A DNA stretch of 64,000 nt, from contig CM075767.1 in the NCBI GenBank assembly GCA_037974665.1, forward strand, positions 29,971,498-30,035,497, in the 5' to 3' direction. The translations under genes were made by a program, and so were the position numbers. This document shows positions 22,424-34,601 of the stretch, one piece after another. This DNA comes from Ehretia macrophylla. Its lineage: Eukaryota; Streptophyta; Magnoliopsida; Boraginales; Ehretiaceae. The notes beneath the pieces were generated by a model. The model was not told where the DNA came from, made no database searches, and saw only the letters and a program-made list of their open reading frames with translations. Each line of letters starts with the position of its first letter. Position 1 is the stretch's first letter.

Positions 22424-22921
22424 TGTTAACGGTTCAAAGTCCCTGCCTAGAGAGATGGCCCATTCTGAAGGCCTAATAGGCTTAACAACAACCCATCCGC
22501 TGTAATAATGCAGCATCCTCGCAAGACATGATATCGACGCATTGTAGGGCCCTCTAATGTCCCGCGAGTAAGGTTGTCGTCCTTTTAACAGCTCACGATG
22601 TACGATCAGGGAAGGAAAAACAGAGCAAAATAGAAAAGTGGTCCGAAATTGATGAAAATGTTCAATTTTGGGGTCCAAAAAAGGGCACAACGAGCAAGCT
22701 GGCTGCCCCCGTCGTAGAGCTCTCAGAGGGCTTTCCAACGGTATGTTGTGCACCGCGTAACTCCTTACGGATCAAAAGTTATGGGCACCGTAGCGACGGA
22801 GACTTGGTCATAAGCCCTGCGCCCTCGGTTTGCGGGCCCAAGGTGCCGTGGATTCGACAATAGAAATGTGGTGGATAAAGTATCTTGGCAACCCTAACCG
22901 GAGGAAAAAAAATTGAAAAGT

Positions 22922-23040
22922 GGGGTGCAACACGAGGACTTCCCTGGGGGTCACCCATCCTAGTACTACTCTCACCCAAGCACGCTTAACTTCGGAGTTC
23001 TTATGGGATCCGGTGCATTAGTGCTGGTATGATCGCACCC
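22922..23040 (-). rRNA. 5S rRNA gene, copy 21
   Basis: Class B upstream. Differences: n39 C to A, n67 C to U (IE), n96 U to A (C box). Its unit is 645 bp because about 32 bp were lost near 22840. Confidence 0.87.
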
Positions 23041-23598
23041 GTCATGGTAGGGGTAGAATTGCTTTTTGTGTAAACGGTTCACAGTCCCAGCCTAGAGAGA
23101 TGTCCCATTCAGATGGCCCAATGGGCTTAACAACAACCCATCCGCTTTAACAACGCAGCATCATCGGAAGTCGTGATATCGACGCATTGTAGGTCCCTCT
23201 AATGTCCCGCGTGTAAGGTTGTCTTCCTTTTAACAGCTCACGACGTACGATCCGGGACAGAAAAACATAGCATAATAAGAAAAGTGGCCCAAAGCTGATG
23301 AAAACTTTCGATTTTGGGCTCCAAAAACGGCACAGTCAGCAAGCTTGCAGCCCTTGTCGTAGTGCTCTCGGACAGCTTTCCAACGGTATGCTGTGCGCCT
23401 CGTAACTCCTTACGGATCAAAAGTTATGGGTACCGGAGCGACAGAGACCTGGTCACATGCCCTATGCCCTCGGTTTGCTGGCCCAGCCTCCATGTGAAGC
23501 GAAGTTGTCTTGCCCAAGGTCCTGTGGGATTCGATAATAGAAATGTGGTGGATAAAGTATCTTGGCAACCCTAACCGGAGGAAAAAAAATTGAAAAGG

Positions 23599-23717
23599 GG
23601 AGTGCAACAAGAGGACTTCCCAGGGGGTCACCCATCCGAGTACTACTCTCGCCCAAGCACGCTTAACTTCAGAGTTCTGATGGGATCCGATGCATTAGTG
23701 CTGGTATGATCGCACCC
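23599..23717 (-). rRNA. 5S rRNA gene, copy 22
   Basis: Class B upstream. Differences: n28 C to U, n47 C to U, n80 A to C (C box edge), n108 G to U. Confidence 0.86.
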
Positions 23718-24275
23718 GTCATGGTGGGGGTAGAATTCCTTTTTGTGTTAACGGTTCACAGTCCCAGCCTAGATAGATGGCCCATTCAGAAGGCCCAATG
23801 GGCTTAACAACAACCCATCCGCTTCAACAACGCAGCATCCTCGCAAGACGTGATATCGACACATTGTAGGGCCCTCCAATGTCTCGCGAGTAAGGTTGTC
23901 GTCCTTTTAACAGCTCACGATGTACGATCCGTGAGGAAAAAACAAAGCTTAATAAGAAAAGTGGCCCGAACCTGATGAAAACGTTCGATTTTGGGCTACT
24001 AAAATTGTATAGCGAGCAAGCCTGCGGCCCCCGTCGTAGAGCTCTCAGAGAGCTATCCAACCGTATGCTATGCGCCTCGTAACTCCTTACGGATCAAGAG
24101 TTATGGGCACCGGAGCGACGGAGACCTGGTCACAAGCCCTACGCCCTTAGTTTGCGGGCCCAGCCTCCACGTGAAGCGAAGTTGTCTTTCCCAAGGTGCC
24201 GTGGGATTCGATAATAGAAATGTGGTAGATAAAGTATCTTGGCAACCCTAACCGGAGGAAAAAAAATTGAAAAGG

Positions 24276-24394
24276 GGAGTGCAACACGAGGACTTCCCAG
24301 AGGGTCACCCATCCTAGTACTACTCTCGCCCAAGCACGCTTAACTTCGGAGTTCTGATGGGATCCGGTGCATTAGTGCTGGTATGATCGCACCC
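24276..24394 (-). rRNA. 5S rRNA gene, copy 23 (near-consensus)
   Basis: A single difference, n94 C to U in the C box. Class A upstream and intact T-run terminator. A good candidate for an active gene. Confidence 0.93.
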
Positions 24395-24951
24395 GTCATG
24401 TTGATGGCACAATTCCTTTATGTGTTAACGGTTCACAGTCCCAGCCTACAGAGATGGCCCATTTAGAAGGCCCAATGGGCTTAACAACAACCCATCCGCT
24501 TGAACAACGCAGCATCCCCGAAAGATGTGATATCGACGCATTGTAGGGCCCTCTAATATCCAGCGGGTAAGGTTTTCGTCCTTTTAACAGCTCACAACTT
24601 ACGATCTGGGACGAAAAAATAGAGCTTAATAAGAAAAGTTGCCCGAAACTTATGAAAATGTTCGAATTTGGGCTCCAAAAAGGGCAAAGCAAGCAGGCTT
24701 GCTACCCCTGTCATAGAGCACTCGGAGAGCTGTCCTACGGTATGCTGTGCGCCGCGTAACTCCTTACGGATCAAAAGTTATGGGCACCGTAGCAACAGAG
24801 ACCTAGTCACAAGCCCTACGCCCTCGGTTTGCGGGCCCTCCTCCACGTGAAGCGAAGTTCTCTTGCCCAAGGTGCCGTGGGATTCGATAATAGAAATGTG
24901 GTGGATAAAGTATCTTGGCAACCCTAATCGGAGGAAAAAAAATTGAAAAAT

Positions 24952-25070
24952 GGAGTGCAACGCGAGGACTTCCCAGGGTGTCACCCATCCTGGTACTACA
25001 CTCGCCCAAGCACGCTTAACTTCGGAGTTCTGATAGGATCCGGTGCATTAGTGCTGGAATGATCACACCC
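24952..25070 (-). rRNA. 5S rRNA gene, copy 24 (divergent)
   Basis: Class B upstream. Seven differences: n6, n13, n36, n71 (IE), n79, n92 (C box), n109. Probably degenerate. Confidence 0.82.
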
Positions 25071-25628
25071 GTCATGTTGGGGGTAGAATTCCTTTTTGTG
25101 TTAACAGTTCACAGTCCCAGCCTAGAGAGATGGCCCATTCAAAAGGCCCAATGGGCTTAACAACAACCCATCCGCTTCAACAACGCAGCATCCTAGCAGG
25201 ACGTGATATCGACGCATTGTAGGGCCCTCTAATGTCCCGTGAGTAAGGTTGTCATCCTTTTAACAGCTCACGACGTACGATTCGAGGCGGAAAAACAGAG
25301 CTTAATAAGAAAAGTGGCCCGAAACTGATGAAAACATTCGATTTTGGGCTCCAAAAAGGGCACAGCAAGCAAGCTTGCTGCCCCCATCGTAGAGCTCTCG
25401 GAGAACTTTCCAACCGTATGCTGTGCGTCGCGTAACTCCTTACGGATCAAAATTTATGGGCACCGGAGCGATGGAGACCTGGTCAAAACCCGTAAGCCCT
25501 CGGTTTGCTGGCCCAGCCTCCAAGTGAAGCGAAGTTGTCTTGCCCAAGGTCCCGTGGGGTTCGATAATAGAAATATGGTTGATAAAGTATCTTGGCAACC
25601 ATAACCGGAGGAAAAAAAATTTAAAAGG

Positions 25629-25747
25629 GGGGTGCAACACGAGGACTTCCCAGGGGGTCACCCATCCTAGTACTACTCTCGCCCAAGCAGGCTTAACTTC
25701 GGAATTCTGATGGGATCCGGTGCATTAGTGCTGGTATGATCGCACCC
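25629..25747 (-). rRNA. 5S rRNA gene, copy 25
   Basis: Class A upstream. Differences: n44 C to U and n58 G to C (A box). Confidence 0.89.
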
Positions 25748-26304
25748 GTCATGTTGATGGCACAATTCCTTTATGTGTAAACGGTTCACAGTCCCTGCCT
25801 AGAGAGATGGCCCATTCAGAAGACCCAATGGGCTTAACAACAACCCATCCGCTTTATCAACGCAGCATCCTCGCAAGATGTGATATCGACGCGTTGTAGG
25901 CCCTCTAATGTCCTACGAGTAAGGTTGTCATCCTTTTAACAGCTCACGACGTACTATCCGGGACGAAAAAACAGAGCTTAATAAGAAAAGTGGCCCAAAA
26001 CTAATGAAAACGTTCGATTTTGGGCTCCAAAAAGAGCACAGCAAGCAGGCTTGCAGCCCCCGTTGTAGAGCTCTCAGAGAGTTTTCAAACGGTATGCTGT
26101 GCGCCGCGTAACTCCTTACGGATCAAAAGTTATGGGCGCCAGAGTGACGGAGACCTGGTCACAAGCCCTACGCCCTCGGTTTGCGGGCCCAGCCTCCACG
26201 TGAAGCGAAGTTGTCTTGCCCAAGGTGCCGTGGGATTCGATAATAGAAATGTGGTTGATAAAGTATCTTGGCAACCCTAACCGGAGGAAAAAAAATTGAA
26301 AAGG

Positions 26305-26423
26305 GGAGTGCAACACGAGGACTTCCCAGAGGGTCACCCATCCTAGTACTACTCTCGCCCAAGCACGCTTAACTTCGGAGTTCTGATGGGATCCGGTGCA
26401 TTAATGCTGGTATGATCGCACCC
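26305..26423 (-). rRNA. 5S rRNA gene, copy 26
   Basis: Class A upstream. Differences: n20 C to U, n94 C to U. Confidence 0.9.
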
Positions 26424-26982
26424 GTCATGTTGATGGCACAATTCCTTTATGTGTTAACGGTTCACAGTCCCTGCCTAGAGAGATGGCCCATTCTGAAGGC
26501 CCAATGGGCTTAACAACAATCCATCTGCTTTAACAACGCAGCATCCTCGCAAGACGTGATATCAATGCGTTGTAGGGCCCTCTAATGTCCCGCGAGTAAG
26601 GTTTTCGTCCTTTTAACAGCTAACGATGTACGATCCGGGAAGGAAAGACAGAACAAAATTAGAAAAATGGCCCTAAACTGATGAAAACGTTCGGTTTTGG
26701 GCTCCAAAAAAGGGAACAGCGAGCTAGGTGGTTGCCCCCGTCGTAGAGCTCTCAGAGAGCTTTCTAACGGTATGCTGTGCGCCGCGTAACTTCTTACGGA
26801 TCAAAATTTATGGGCACCGTAGCGATGGAGACCTGGTCACAAGACCTACGCCCTCGGTTTGCGGGACCAACCTCCACGTGAAGCGAAGTTCTCTTGCCCA
26901 AGGTGCCGTGGGATTTGATAATAGAAATGTGGTGGATAAAGTATCTTGGCAACCCTAACCGGAGGAAAAAAAATTGAAATGG

Positions 26983-27101
26983 GGAGTGCAACACGAGGAC
27001 TTCCTAGGGGGTCACCCATCCTAGTACTACTCTCGCCCAAGCACGCTTAACTTCGGAGTTCTGATGGGATCCGGTGCATTAGTGCTGGTATGATCGCACC
27101 C
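26983..27101 (-). rRNA. 5S rRNA gene, copy 27 (near-consensus)
   Basis: A single difference, n97 G to A at the C-box edge. Class A upstream with ATTGCACAA instead of ATGGCACAA. Its spacer and that of the next copy share several private changes, which marks a tandem duplication of one unit. Confidence 0.92.
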
Positions 27102-27659
27102 GTCATGTTGATTGCACAATTCCTTTATGTGTTAACGGTTCACAGTCCCTGCCTAGAGAGATGGCCCATTCTGAAGGCCCAATGGGCTTATCAACAACCC
27201 ATCTGCTTTAACAACGCAGCATCCTCGCAAGACGTGATATCGATGCGTTGTAGGGCCCTCTAATGTCCTGCGAGTAAGGTTGTCGTCCTTTTAACAGCTA
27301 ACGATGTACGATCCGGGAAGGAAAAACATAGCAAAATTAGAAAAGTGGTCCGAAACTGATGAAAACGTTCGGTTTTGGGCTCCAAAAAAGGGAACAGCGA
27401 GCAAGGAGGTTGCCCCCGTCGTAGAGCTCTCGTAGAGCTTTCTAACGGTATGCTGTACGCCGCGTAACTTCTTACGGATCAAAAGTTATGGGCACCGTAG
27501 CGATGGAGACCTGGTCACAAGCCCTACGCCCTCGGTTTGCGGGACCAGCCTCCACGTGAAGCGAAGTTCTCTTGCCCAAGGTGCCGTGGGATTCGATAAT
27601 AGAAATGTGGTGGATAAAGTATCTTGGCAACCCTAACCGGAGGAAAAAAATTGAAATGG

Positions 27660-27778
27660 GGAGTGCAACACGAGGACTTCCGAGGGGGTCACCCATCCTA
27701 GTACTACTCTCGCCCAAGCACGCTTAACTTCGGAGTTCTGATGGGATCCGGTGCATTAGTGATGGTATGATCGTGCCC
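27660..27778 (-). rRNA. 5S rRNA gene, copy 28
   Basis: Class B upstream. Differences: n4 U to C, n5 G to A, n17 G to U, n97 G to C. Confidence 0.86.
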
Positions 27779-28320
27779 GTCATGTTGGGGGTAGAATTCC
27801 TTTTTGTGTTAACGGTTCACAGTCCCAGCATAGAGAGATGGCCCATTCAGAAGGCCCAATGGGCTTAACAACAACCCATTCACTTCAACAACGCAGCATC
27901 CTCGCAAGACGTGATATTGACGCATTGTTGGGCTCTCTAATGTCCCGTGAGTATGGTTGTCATCCTTTTAACAGCTCACGACGTACGATCCAGAACGGGA
28001 AAACAGAGCTAAATAAGAAAAGTGGCCCGAAACTGATGAAAACGTTCGATTTTGGGCTCCAAAAAGGGGACAGCAAGCAAGCTTGCTGCCCCCGTCGTAG
28101 AGCTCTCGGAGCTTTGCGCTGCGTAACTCTTTACGGATCAAAAGTTATGGGCACCGGAGCGACGGAGACCTGGTCACAAGCCCTACGCCCTCGGTTTGTG
28201 GGCCCAGCCTCCACGTGAAGCGAAGTTCTCTTGCCCAAGGTATCGTGGGATTCGATAATAGAAATGTGGTGGATAAAGTATCTTGGCAACCCTAACCGGA
28301 GGAAAAAAAAATTGAAAATG

Positions 28321-28439
28321 GGAGTGCAACACGAGGACTTCACAGGAGGTCACCCATCATAGTACTACTCTCGCCCAAGCACGCTTAACTTCGGAGTTCT
28401 GATAGGATCCGGTGCATTAGTGCTGGTATTATTGCACCC
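28321..28439 (-). rRNA. 5S rRNA gene, copy 29
   Basis: Class B upstream. Six differences: n7, n10, n36, n81 and n93 (C box), n98. The unit is 661 bp because of a 16-bp loss near 28105. Confidence 0.83.
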
Positions 28440-28997
28440 GTCATGGTGGGGGTAGAATTCAATTTTGTGTTAACGGTTCACAGTCCCAGCCTAGAGAGAT
28501 GGCCCATTCAGAAGGCCCAATGGGCTTAACAACAACCCATCGGCTTCAACAAAGCAGCATCCTCGCAAGACGTGATATCGACGCATTGTAGGGCCCTCTA
28601 ATGTCCCGCGAGTAAGGTTGTCGTCCTTTTAACAGCTCACGACGTACGATTCGGGACGGAAAAACAGAGCATAATAAGAAAAGTGGCCCGAAACTGATGC
28701 AAACGTTCGATTTTGGGCTCCAAAAAGGTCAAAGGAAGCAAGCTTGCTGACCCCATCGTAGAGCTCTCGGAGAGCTTTCGAACGGTATGCTGTCCGCTGC
28801 GTAACTCCTTACAGATCAAAAGTTATTGACACCGGAGCGACGGAGACCTGGTCACAAGCCTTACGCCCTCGGTTTGCTGGCCCAGCCTCCAAGTGAAGCG
28901 AAGTTGTCTTGCCCAAGGTGCCGTGGGATTCGATAATAGAAATGTGGAGGATAAAGTATCTGGGCAACCCTAACCGGAGGAAAAAAAATTGAAAAGG

Positions 28998-29116
28998 GGG
29001 GTACAACACGAGGACTTCCCAGGGGGTCACCCATCCTAGTACTACTCTAGCCCAAGCACGCTTAACTTCGGAGTTCTGATGGGATCCGGTGCATTAGTAG
29101 TGGTATGATCGCACCC
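28998..29116 (-). rRNA. 5S rRNA gene, copy 30
   Basis: Class A upstream. Differences: n17 G to C, n18 C to U, n68 G to U (IE), n114 C to U. Confidence 0.86.
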
Positions 29117-29674
29117 GTAATGTTGATGGCACAATTCTTTTATGTGTTAATGGTTCACAGTCCCAGCCTAGAGAGATGGCCTATTCAGAAGGCCCAATGG
29201 GCTTAACAACAACCCATTCACTTTAACAACGCAGCATCCTCAAAAGATGGGATATCGACGCGTTGTAGGGCCCTCTAATGTCCTGCGAGTAAGGTCGTCG
29301 TCCTTTTAACAGCTCATGACGTACGATTCGGGACGAAAAAATAGAGCTTAATAAGAAAAGTGGCCCGAAACTGATGAAAACGTTCGATTTTGGGCTCTAA
29401 AAAGAGAAAAGCAAACAAGCTTGCTACCCCCGTCGTAGAGCTCTCGGAGAGCTTTCCAACGGTATGCTGTGCACCGCGTAACTCCTTACGGATCAAAATT
29501 TATGGGCACAGGGGCGACGGAGACCTGGTCACAAGCCCTACGCCCTCGGTTTGCGGGCCCAGCCTCCACGTGAAGCGAAGTTGTCTTCCCCAAGGTGCCG
29601 TAGGATTCGATAATAGAAATGTGGTGGATAAAGTATCATGGCAACCCTAACCGGAGGAAAAAAAATTGAAAAGG

Positions 29675-29793
29675 GGGGTGCAACACGAGGACTTCCCAGG
29701 GGGTCACCCATCCTAGTACTACTCTCGCCCAAGCACGCTTAACTTCGGAGTTCTGATGGGATCCGGTGCTTTAGTGCTGGTATGATTGCACCC
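29675..29793 (-). rRNA. 5S rRNA gene, copy 31
   Basis: Class A upstream. Only n7 G to A and n24 U to A differ; all internal promoter boxes are consensus. Confidence 0.9.
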
Positions 29794-30346
29794 ATCATGT
29801 TGATGGCACAATTCCTTTATGTGTTAACGGTTCACAGTCCCAGCCTAGAGAGATGGCCCATTCAGAAGGCCCAATGGGCTTAACAACAACCCATCCGCTT
29901 TAACAACGCAGCATCCTCGAAAGATGTGATATCGACGCGTTGTAGGGCCATCTAATGTCCCGCGAGTAAGGTTGTCATCCTTTTAACATCTCACGACGTA
30001 CGATCCGGGACGAGAAAATAGAGCCTAATAAGAAAAGTGGCCCGAAACTGATGAAAATGTTCGATTTTGGGCTCTAAAAAGGGCACAGCAAGCAAGCTTG
30101 CTGCCGGTAGAGCTCTCGGAGAGCTTTCTAACAGTATGCTGTGCACCGCGTAACTCCTTACGGATCAAAAGTTATGGGCACCGGGGCGACGGAGACCTGG
30201 TCACAAGCCCTATGCCCTAGGTTTGCGGGCCCAGGCTCCACGTGAAGCGAAGTTGTCTTGCCCAAGGTGCCGTGGAATTCGATAATAGAAATATGGTGGA
30301 TAAAGTATCTTGGCAACCCTAACCGAAGGAAAAAAAATTGAAAAGG

Positions 30347-30465
30347 CGAGTGCAACACGAGGACTTCCCAGGGGGTCACCCATCCTAGTACTACTCTCGC
30401 CCAAGCACGCTTAACTTCGCAGTTCTGATGGGATCCGGTGCATTAGTGCTGGTATGATCGCACCC
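30347..30465 (-). rRNA. 5S rRNA gene, copy 32
   Basis: Class B upstream. Differences: n46 C to G and the terminal n119 C to G; internal promoter boxes are consensus. Confidence 0.9.
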
Positions 30466-31022
30466 GTCATGGTGGGGGTAGAATTCCTTTTTGTGTTAAC
30501 GATTCACAGTCCCAGCCTAGAGAGATGGCCCATTCATAAGGCTCAATGGGCTTAACGAGAACCCATCCACTTCAACAACGCAGCATCCTCGCACGACGTG
30601 ATATCGATGCGTTTTAGGACCCTCTAATGTCCCGCGAGTAAGGTTGTCATCCTTTTAACAGCTCACGACGTACGATCCGGGACGAAAAAATAGAGCTTAT
30701 TAAGAAAAGTGGCCCGAAACTGATGATAACGTTCGATTTTAGGCTCCAAAAAGGGCACAGCGAGCATATTCGCTGCCCCCGTCGTAGAGCTCTCGGAGAG
30801 TTTTCCAATGGTATGCTGTGCGTTTCGTAACTCCTTACGGATCAAAAGTTATGGACACCGGAGCGACGGAGACCTGGTCACAAGCCCTACGCCCTCGGTT
30901 TGCGGGCCCAGCCTCCACGTGAAGCGAAGTTGTCTTGCCCAAGGTGCCGTGGGATTCGATAATAGAAATGTGGTGGATAAAATATCTTGCAACCCTAACC
31001 GGAGGAAAAAAAATTGAAAAGG

Positions 31023-31141
31023 GGAGTGTAACACGAGGACTTCACAGGGGGTCACCCTTCCTAGTACTACTCTCGCCCAAGCACGCTTAACTTCGGAGTT
31101 CTGATGGGATCCGGTGCATTAGTGCTGGTATGATCGAACCT
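31023..31141 (-). rRNA. 5S rRNA gene, copy 33
   Basis: Class B variant upstream (TTAGAGGTAG). Differences: n1 G to A, n5 G to U, n84 U to A, n98 G to U, n113 G to A. Confidence 0.85.
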
Positions 31142-31699
31142 GTCATGTTAGAGGTAGAATTCTTTTTTTTGTTAACGGTTTACAGTCCTAGCCTAGAGAG
31201 CTGGCCCATTCAGAAGGCCCAATGGGCTTAACAACAACCCATTCGCTTCAACAACGCAGCGTCCTCGCAAGACGTGATATCGACGCGTTGTAGGGCCCTC
31301 TAATGTCCCGTGAGTAAGGTTGTCGTCCTTTTAACAGCTCACGACGTACGATCCGAGACAGAAAAATAGAGCTTAATAAGAAAAGTGGCCCAAAACTGAT
31401 GAAAACGATCGATTTTGGGCTCCAAAAAGGGCACATCGAGCAAGCTTACTGCCCCCGTCGTAGAACTCTTGGAGAGCTTTCCAACGGTATACTGTGCGCC
31501 GCGTAACTCCTTACGGATCAAAAGTTATGGGCACCGCAGCGACGGAGACTTGGTCACAAGCCCTACGCCCTCAGTTTGCGGGCCCAGCCTCCACGTGAAG
31601 CGAAGTTGTCTTGCCCAAGGTGCCGTGGGATTCAATAATAGAAATGTGGTGGATAAAGTATCTTGGCAACCCTAACCGGAGGAAAAAAAATTGAAAAGG

Positions 31700-31791
31700 G
31701 GAGTGCAACATGAGGACTTCCCAGGGGGTCACCCATCCTAGTACTACTCTCGCCCAAGCACGCTTAACTTCGGAGTTCTGATGGGATCCGG
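31700..31791 (-). pseudogene. 5S rRNA gene, copy 34, interrupted by retrotransposon 2
   Basis: RNA positions 28-119 remain (one difference, n108 G to A); all three internal promoter boxes survive. Retrotransposon 2 replaces positions 1-27 and the upstream promoter. The missing 27 bp are not found at the far end of the element, so the gene cannot be rejoined from this window. Confidence 0.93.
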
Positions 31792-31985
31792 TGTGAGGCC
31801 CGACCCTGATTTGCGTGCCATGACCTAGGTTTAAGAAATGAGTTCATTTTATGTGCCATGCATTGAATTACGTGCATTCATTTAGGGTTGCGTGCATTTA
31901 CTTGAAAAATGTGCATTTGTCTCGTAGTTCGTGTCCTACCACGTAGTGCGTGCCCTAAACCTAGATTTGCGTGCCTTCGCGCTAA
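31792..31985 (+). promoter_or_regulatory. CGTGC-motif array in the 5' LTR of element 2
   Basis: About eight imperfect copies of a 20-30 bp unit built on CGTGCC or CGTGCATT (several with an ACGTG core, as in G-box/ABRE sites). It lies at the outer end of the LTR, where enhancers usually sit. The 3' LTR copy is at about 40089-40282. Confidence 0.5.
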
Positions 31986-34103
31986 TCAAGGAAGTATCTT
32001 TTACGAAGCACTAGACTATTAAACAATCCTACAAAGTCCACTATCAATATAATAATCCAAATTCCATTCACTAGAAGACAAAAAATGCACCAAACACTAG
32101 ACATTCCTTATTCTTTATTCTTTGTTCTTTTTGCATTTTCAACACACAACAATTAACACCCAAAAGATTACAAGAATACAGAATTTTGCACATGTCATAG
32201 CCGGCCATACCATGTTTTGAGCAAGAAAATTTGAACAACACAATTAAATATGCATGCTTAGTCAACCACTTAGCACAAGACATTAAAAAATTGCTCAAAT
32301 CCCTTCAAATCCTCACCATATCCGACCAGCCCTTGCATGCCCATGCTAGGATTCAAAATTTAAAGCATTTTGAAGACAAAAGCTGAAATTGAAAGCCTCA
32401 AGGCCAAGCATGCTCCTCAAGTTGCAAGCTTTTGTTTTATCTTCATTTTCTTCATTTCTTTCTCTCACATTTCTCTCTCACTCTCATTTCCTCTCTCCAT
32501 TTCGGTCCTTGGCTGAATTCTCCATCTTCTCAACTTCTCTTCTTCACACCATAGCTAAGTATAGCAAGCTACAAGTAAAGAACTACAACCGAACAAGCTA
32601 GAGTTCGAAATCACTCTTGCATGTGCATTGAAGCTTCATTTCGGCCTAGGTGAGTTACTAAGCATCCATTTCTTTTCTTCAAGTTATAACTACATGCATG
32701 CACTAAGAGATTGATCATTAAGCTAGGAAAAATAGAGAAAAACTAGTGAGGTTCTTGGCTAAGCAAAGGAAAGGAGAAGATTTGAGCTTCAACAAGGGTC
32801 TTGAGCATTTTGTGGTTGATTGCTAAGGTGAGGGTTAAAACCTTTTGAAAACTCTTTAAAAACTCACATGCATGCTCATAAATGTGTGTATTTGCTTCTG
32901 TACTTGAGCTATATGGTCGTTCATAAGCTTAAACAACCATGCATGGCAAGATCTTGGCTTGAAAATGATGCTAGGTGAAGTCGAAATGGATGACAGCTCT
33001 CTGACCAGTCAGTTCGAGGTAAGTTTAGCTAAGAAACTGATGTTTAAAATGGTTGAAAATAAGTGGGTGACTAGTTTGGACAGTTTTGAACATTTTTCCC
33101 AGAAATAGGTCGAAGCTAATTTTCACTCTAAAGTCCTCAAAATGGAAAATCATTAAAATGTGACCAAATCTGGAAATCTGGAAAAATGAATCAGGTTTTG
33201 GCTGATGCACTGACCTTGTGGAACGAACCATATTTGACTTAGTACATGATGTCCAAAACGAATGAAATTTGGTATGCTGCTATATTGTTCAGTTATGGAC
33301 AAATTTGTCAGAAATGGACCAAAGCTAAAACTGACTCTAAGGACCTCAAAAACGTCGATTTCTGAAAAGTGTACAAATCTGGACAGTTTTGTGCTACCTC
33401 ACTGTTTCGGCTATAACTAATGATTCTGAGCTCCAATTGATGCAAGGCTTGTTTCTGATTTTATTTAACTTCTTAAGCTTTAATTTGACATCTTATTCAC
33501 TGAATTTGGAGATTGTTTGCTTATTCTATTGATCGTGAGAAAACAGCCTATTGCAGTTATGGTTTCACTTAGCTATGTGCTTGGAAAACTATTGTAACCT
33601 CTTTTGTGGTACTAATTGCTTGGGATTGTGGTGTTCGAATATTATGTGGACTTTTTTGAGCACTTGAGGATGTTGGAATTGAATGATGCATGACTTGAGA
33701 ATGATGTTGAGTTGACTTATGGTTTTAATCACATGACTAAGCTTGAAATGGAGAACCTATTGACTAAGTAGCCTTGCTAAGCGTTAATCACTTGAATATT
33801 GTGTGGAAACTAGACGTTTAGTGGGCTACCCGTAAATGTTTTATAACTTCAAAAGTGATCTTGACCATTGCATGTTGATAAATAAGCTTTTCTTGCATCC
33901 GAACCCATGTTGATATCATTGCATGTTGAATAATCTTATCACTTGATTGCGTGGACTTTTTAATGAGTTATACGGCCTGTTTTACATGTGTTACATGGCT
34001 GCCCGTTTGATGTTCATATGACTCTATATGCCTTTCAAGTGAAATTACTTGTCTTATCGTGCCTTGTTTGACTACTTGACAACGTGCGATCTTATAACTG
34101 TTC

Positions 34104-34129
34104 GGAGGCAACCTACTTTGTTGTCCTCC
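34104..34129 (+). other. Stem-loop 1 in the 5' LTR of element 2
   Basis: Arms GGAGGCAAC and GTTGTCCTCC (one bulged T) around the loop CTACTTT. The 3' LTR copy is at 42401-42426. Confidence 0.65.
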
Positions 34130-34567
34130 TACTGTGATATGCTAAATGTTATAAATGTGCATCACATACAAGGTTGCAACCTTTCGTGTGGCATGGTAGC
34201 GTTTCACGTCCGCCGGGCAGCATCGGGCTTGCCGGTGCTACCGTGACTACCATGATCCAATTCCCTCTCTCACTTGGTATTCACCCTTGGAGAGTTGGGT
34301 CGTAGGTTTCGGGGTACATCCGGAGTACACCCAATTGGGAGTGATAAGTGGTTTATTGAAGTCGGCCGCAACAATTGATTCGAAATTGAAATTGAGAGCA
34401 AATGATCACCGTATCCTTGAAATGATTGGTAATTGTATCCGTTTCTCGATTTGTTTCTTATAATTGCTTACCATATTGTTCGTAATATGTGACATGTTTT
34501 AAAAAGGGGTTTTCATAAATTGAACTGGAAAATGAGTTTCAAATCGTATTTCTCGTTTCCCCCTCAC

Positions 34568-34585
34568 TGAGTTCATAAGGACTCA
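34568..34585 (+). other. Stem-loop 2 in the 5' LTR of element 2
   Basis: Arms TGAGT and ACTCA around TCATAAGG, followed by a pyrimidine tract and CATCACAG. The 3' LTR copy is at 42864-42881. Confidence 0.5.
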
Positions 34586-34601
34586 CCCTCTTTTCATCAC
34601 A

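Larger units (their letters stand above)
12696..31791 (-). repeat. 5S rDNA tandem array, segment 2
   Basis: Twenty-nine 5S loci (copies 6-34 counted from the left edge). Most units are 676-679 bp; exceptions are 663, 674, 645, 661 and 672 bp, caused by small deletions near 20440 and 21640, and near 22840, 28105 and 30105. Promoter classes A and B alternate irregularly. The segment is continuous with segment 1: removing retrotransposon 1 and one copy of CCCAG gives exactly 677 bp between flanking gene ends. It ends inside a 5S gene cut by retrotransposon 2. Confidence 0.95.

Noticed and set aside
12696..31791. CRISPR-like or satellite interpretation of the regular repeats.
   Set aside because: Period 677 bp with a recognisable 5S gene in each unit; this is rDNA, not a spacer-repeat array or an anonymous satellite.
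32389..32601. A 70-codon plus-strand frame in the 5' LTR of element 2 and its 3' LTR twin at 40686-40898.
   Set aside because: Low-complexity CT-rich DNA (Ser/Leu/Phe-rich product), absent as an intact frame from the solo LTR; not a supported gene.
34049..34246. A 65-codon frame in the element 2 LTR that also appears in the solo LTR (50698-50895).
   Set aside because: It covers stem-loop 1, so nucleotide-level conservation can explain it; in the 3' LTR a 1-bp change shifts the frame.
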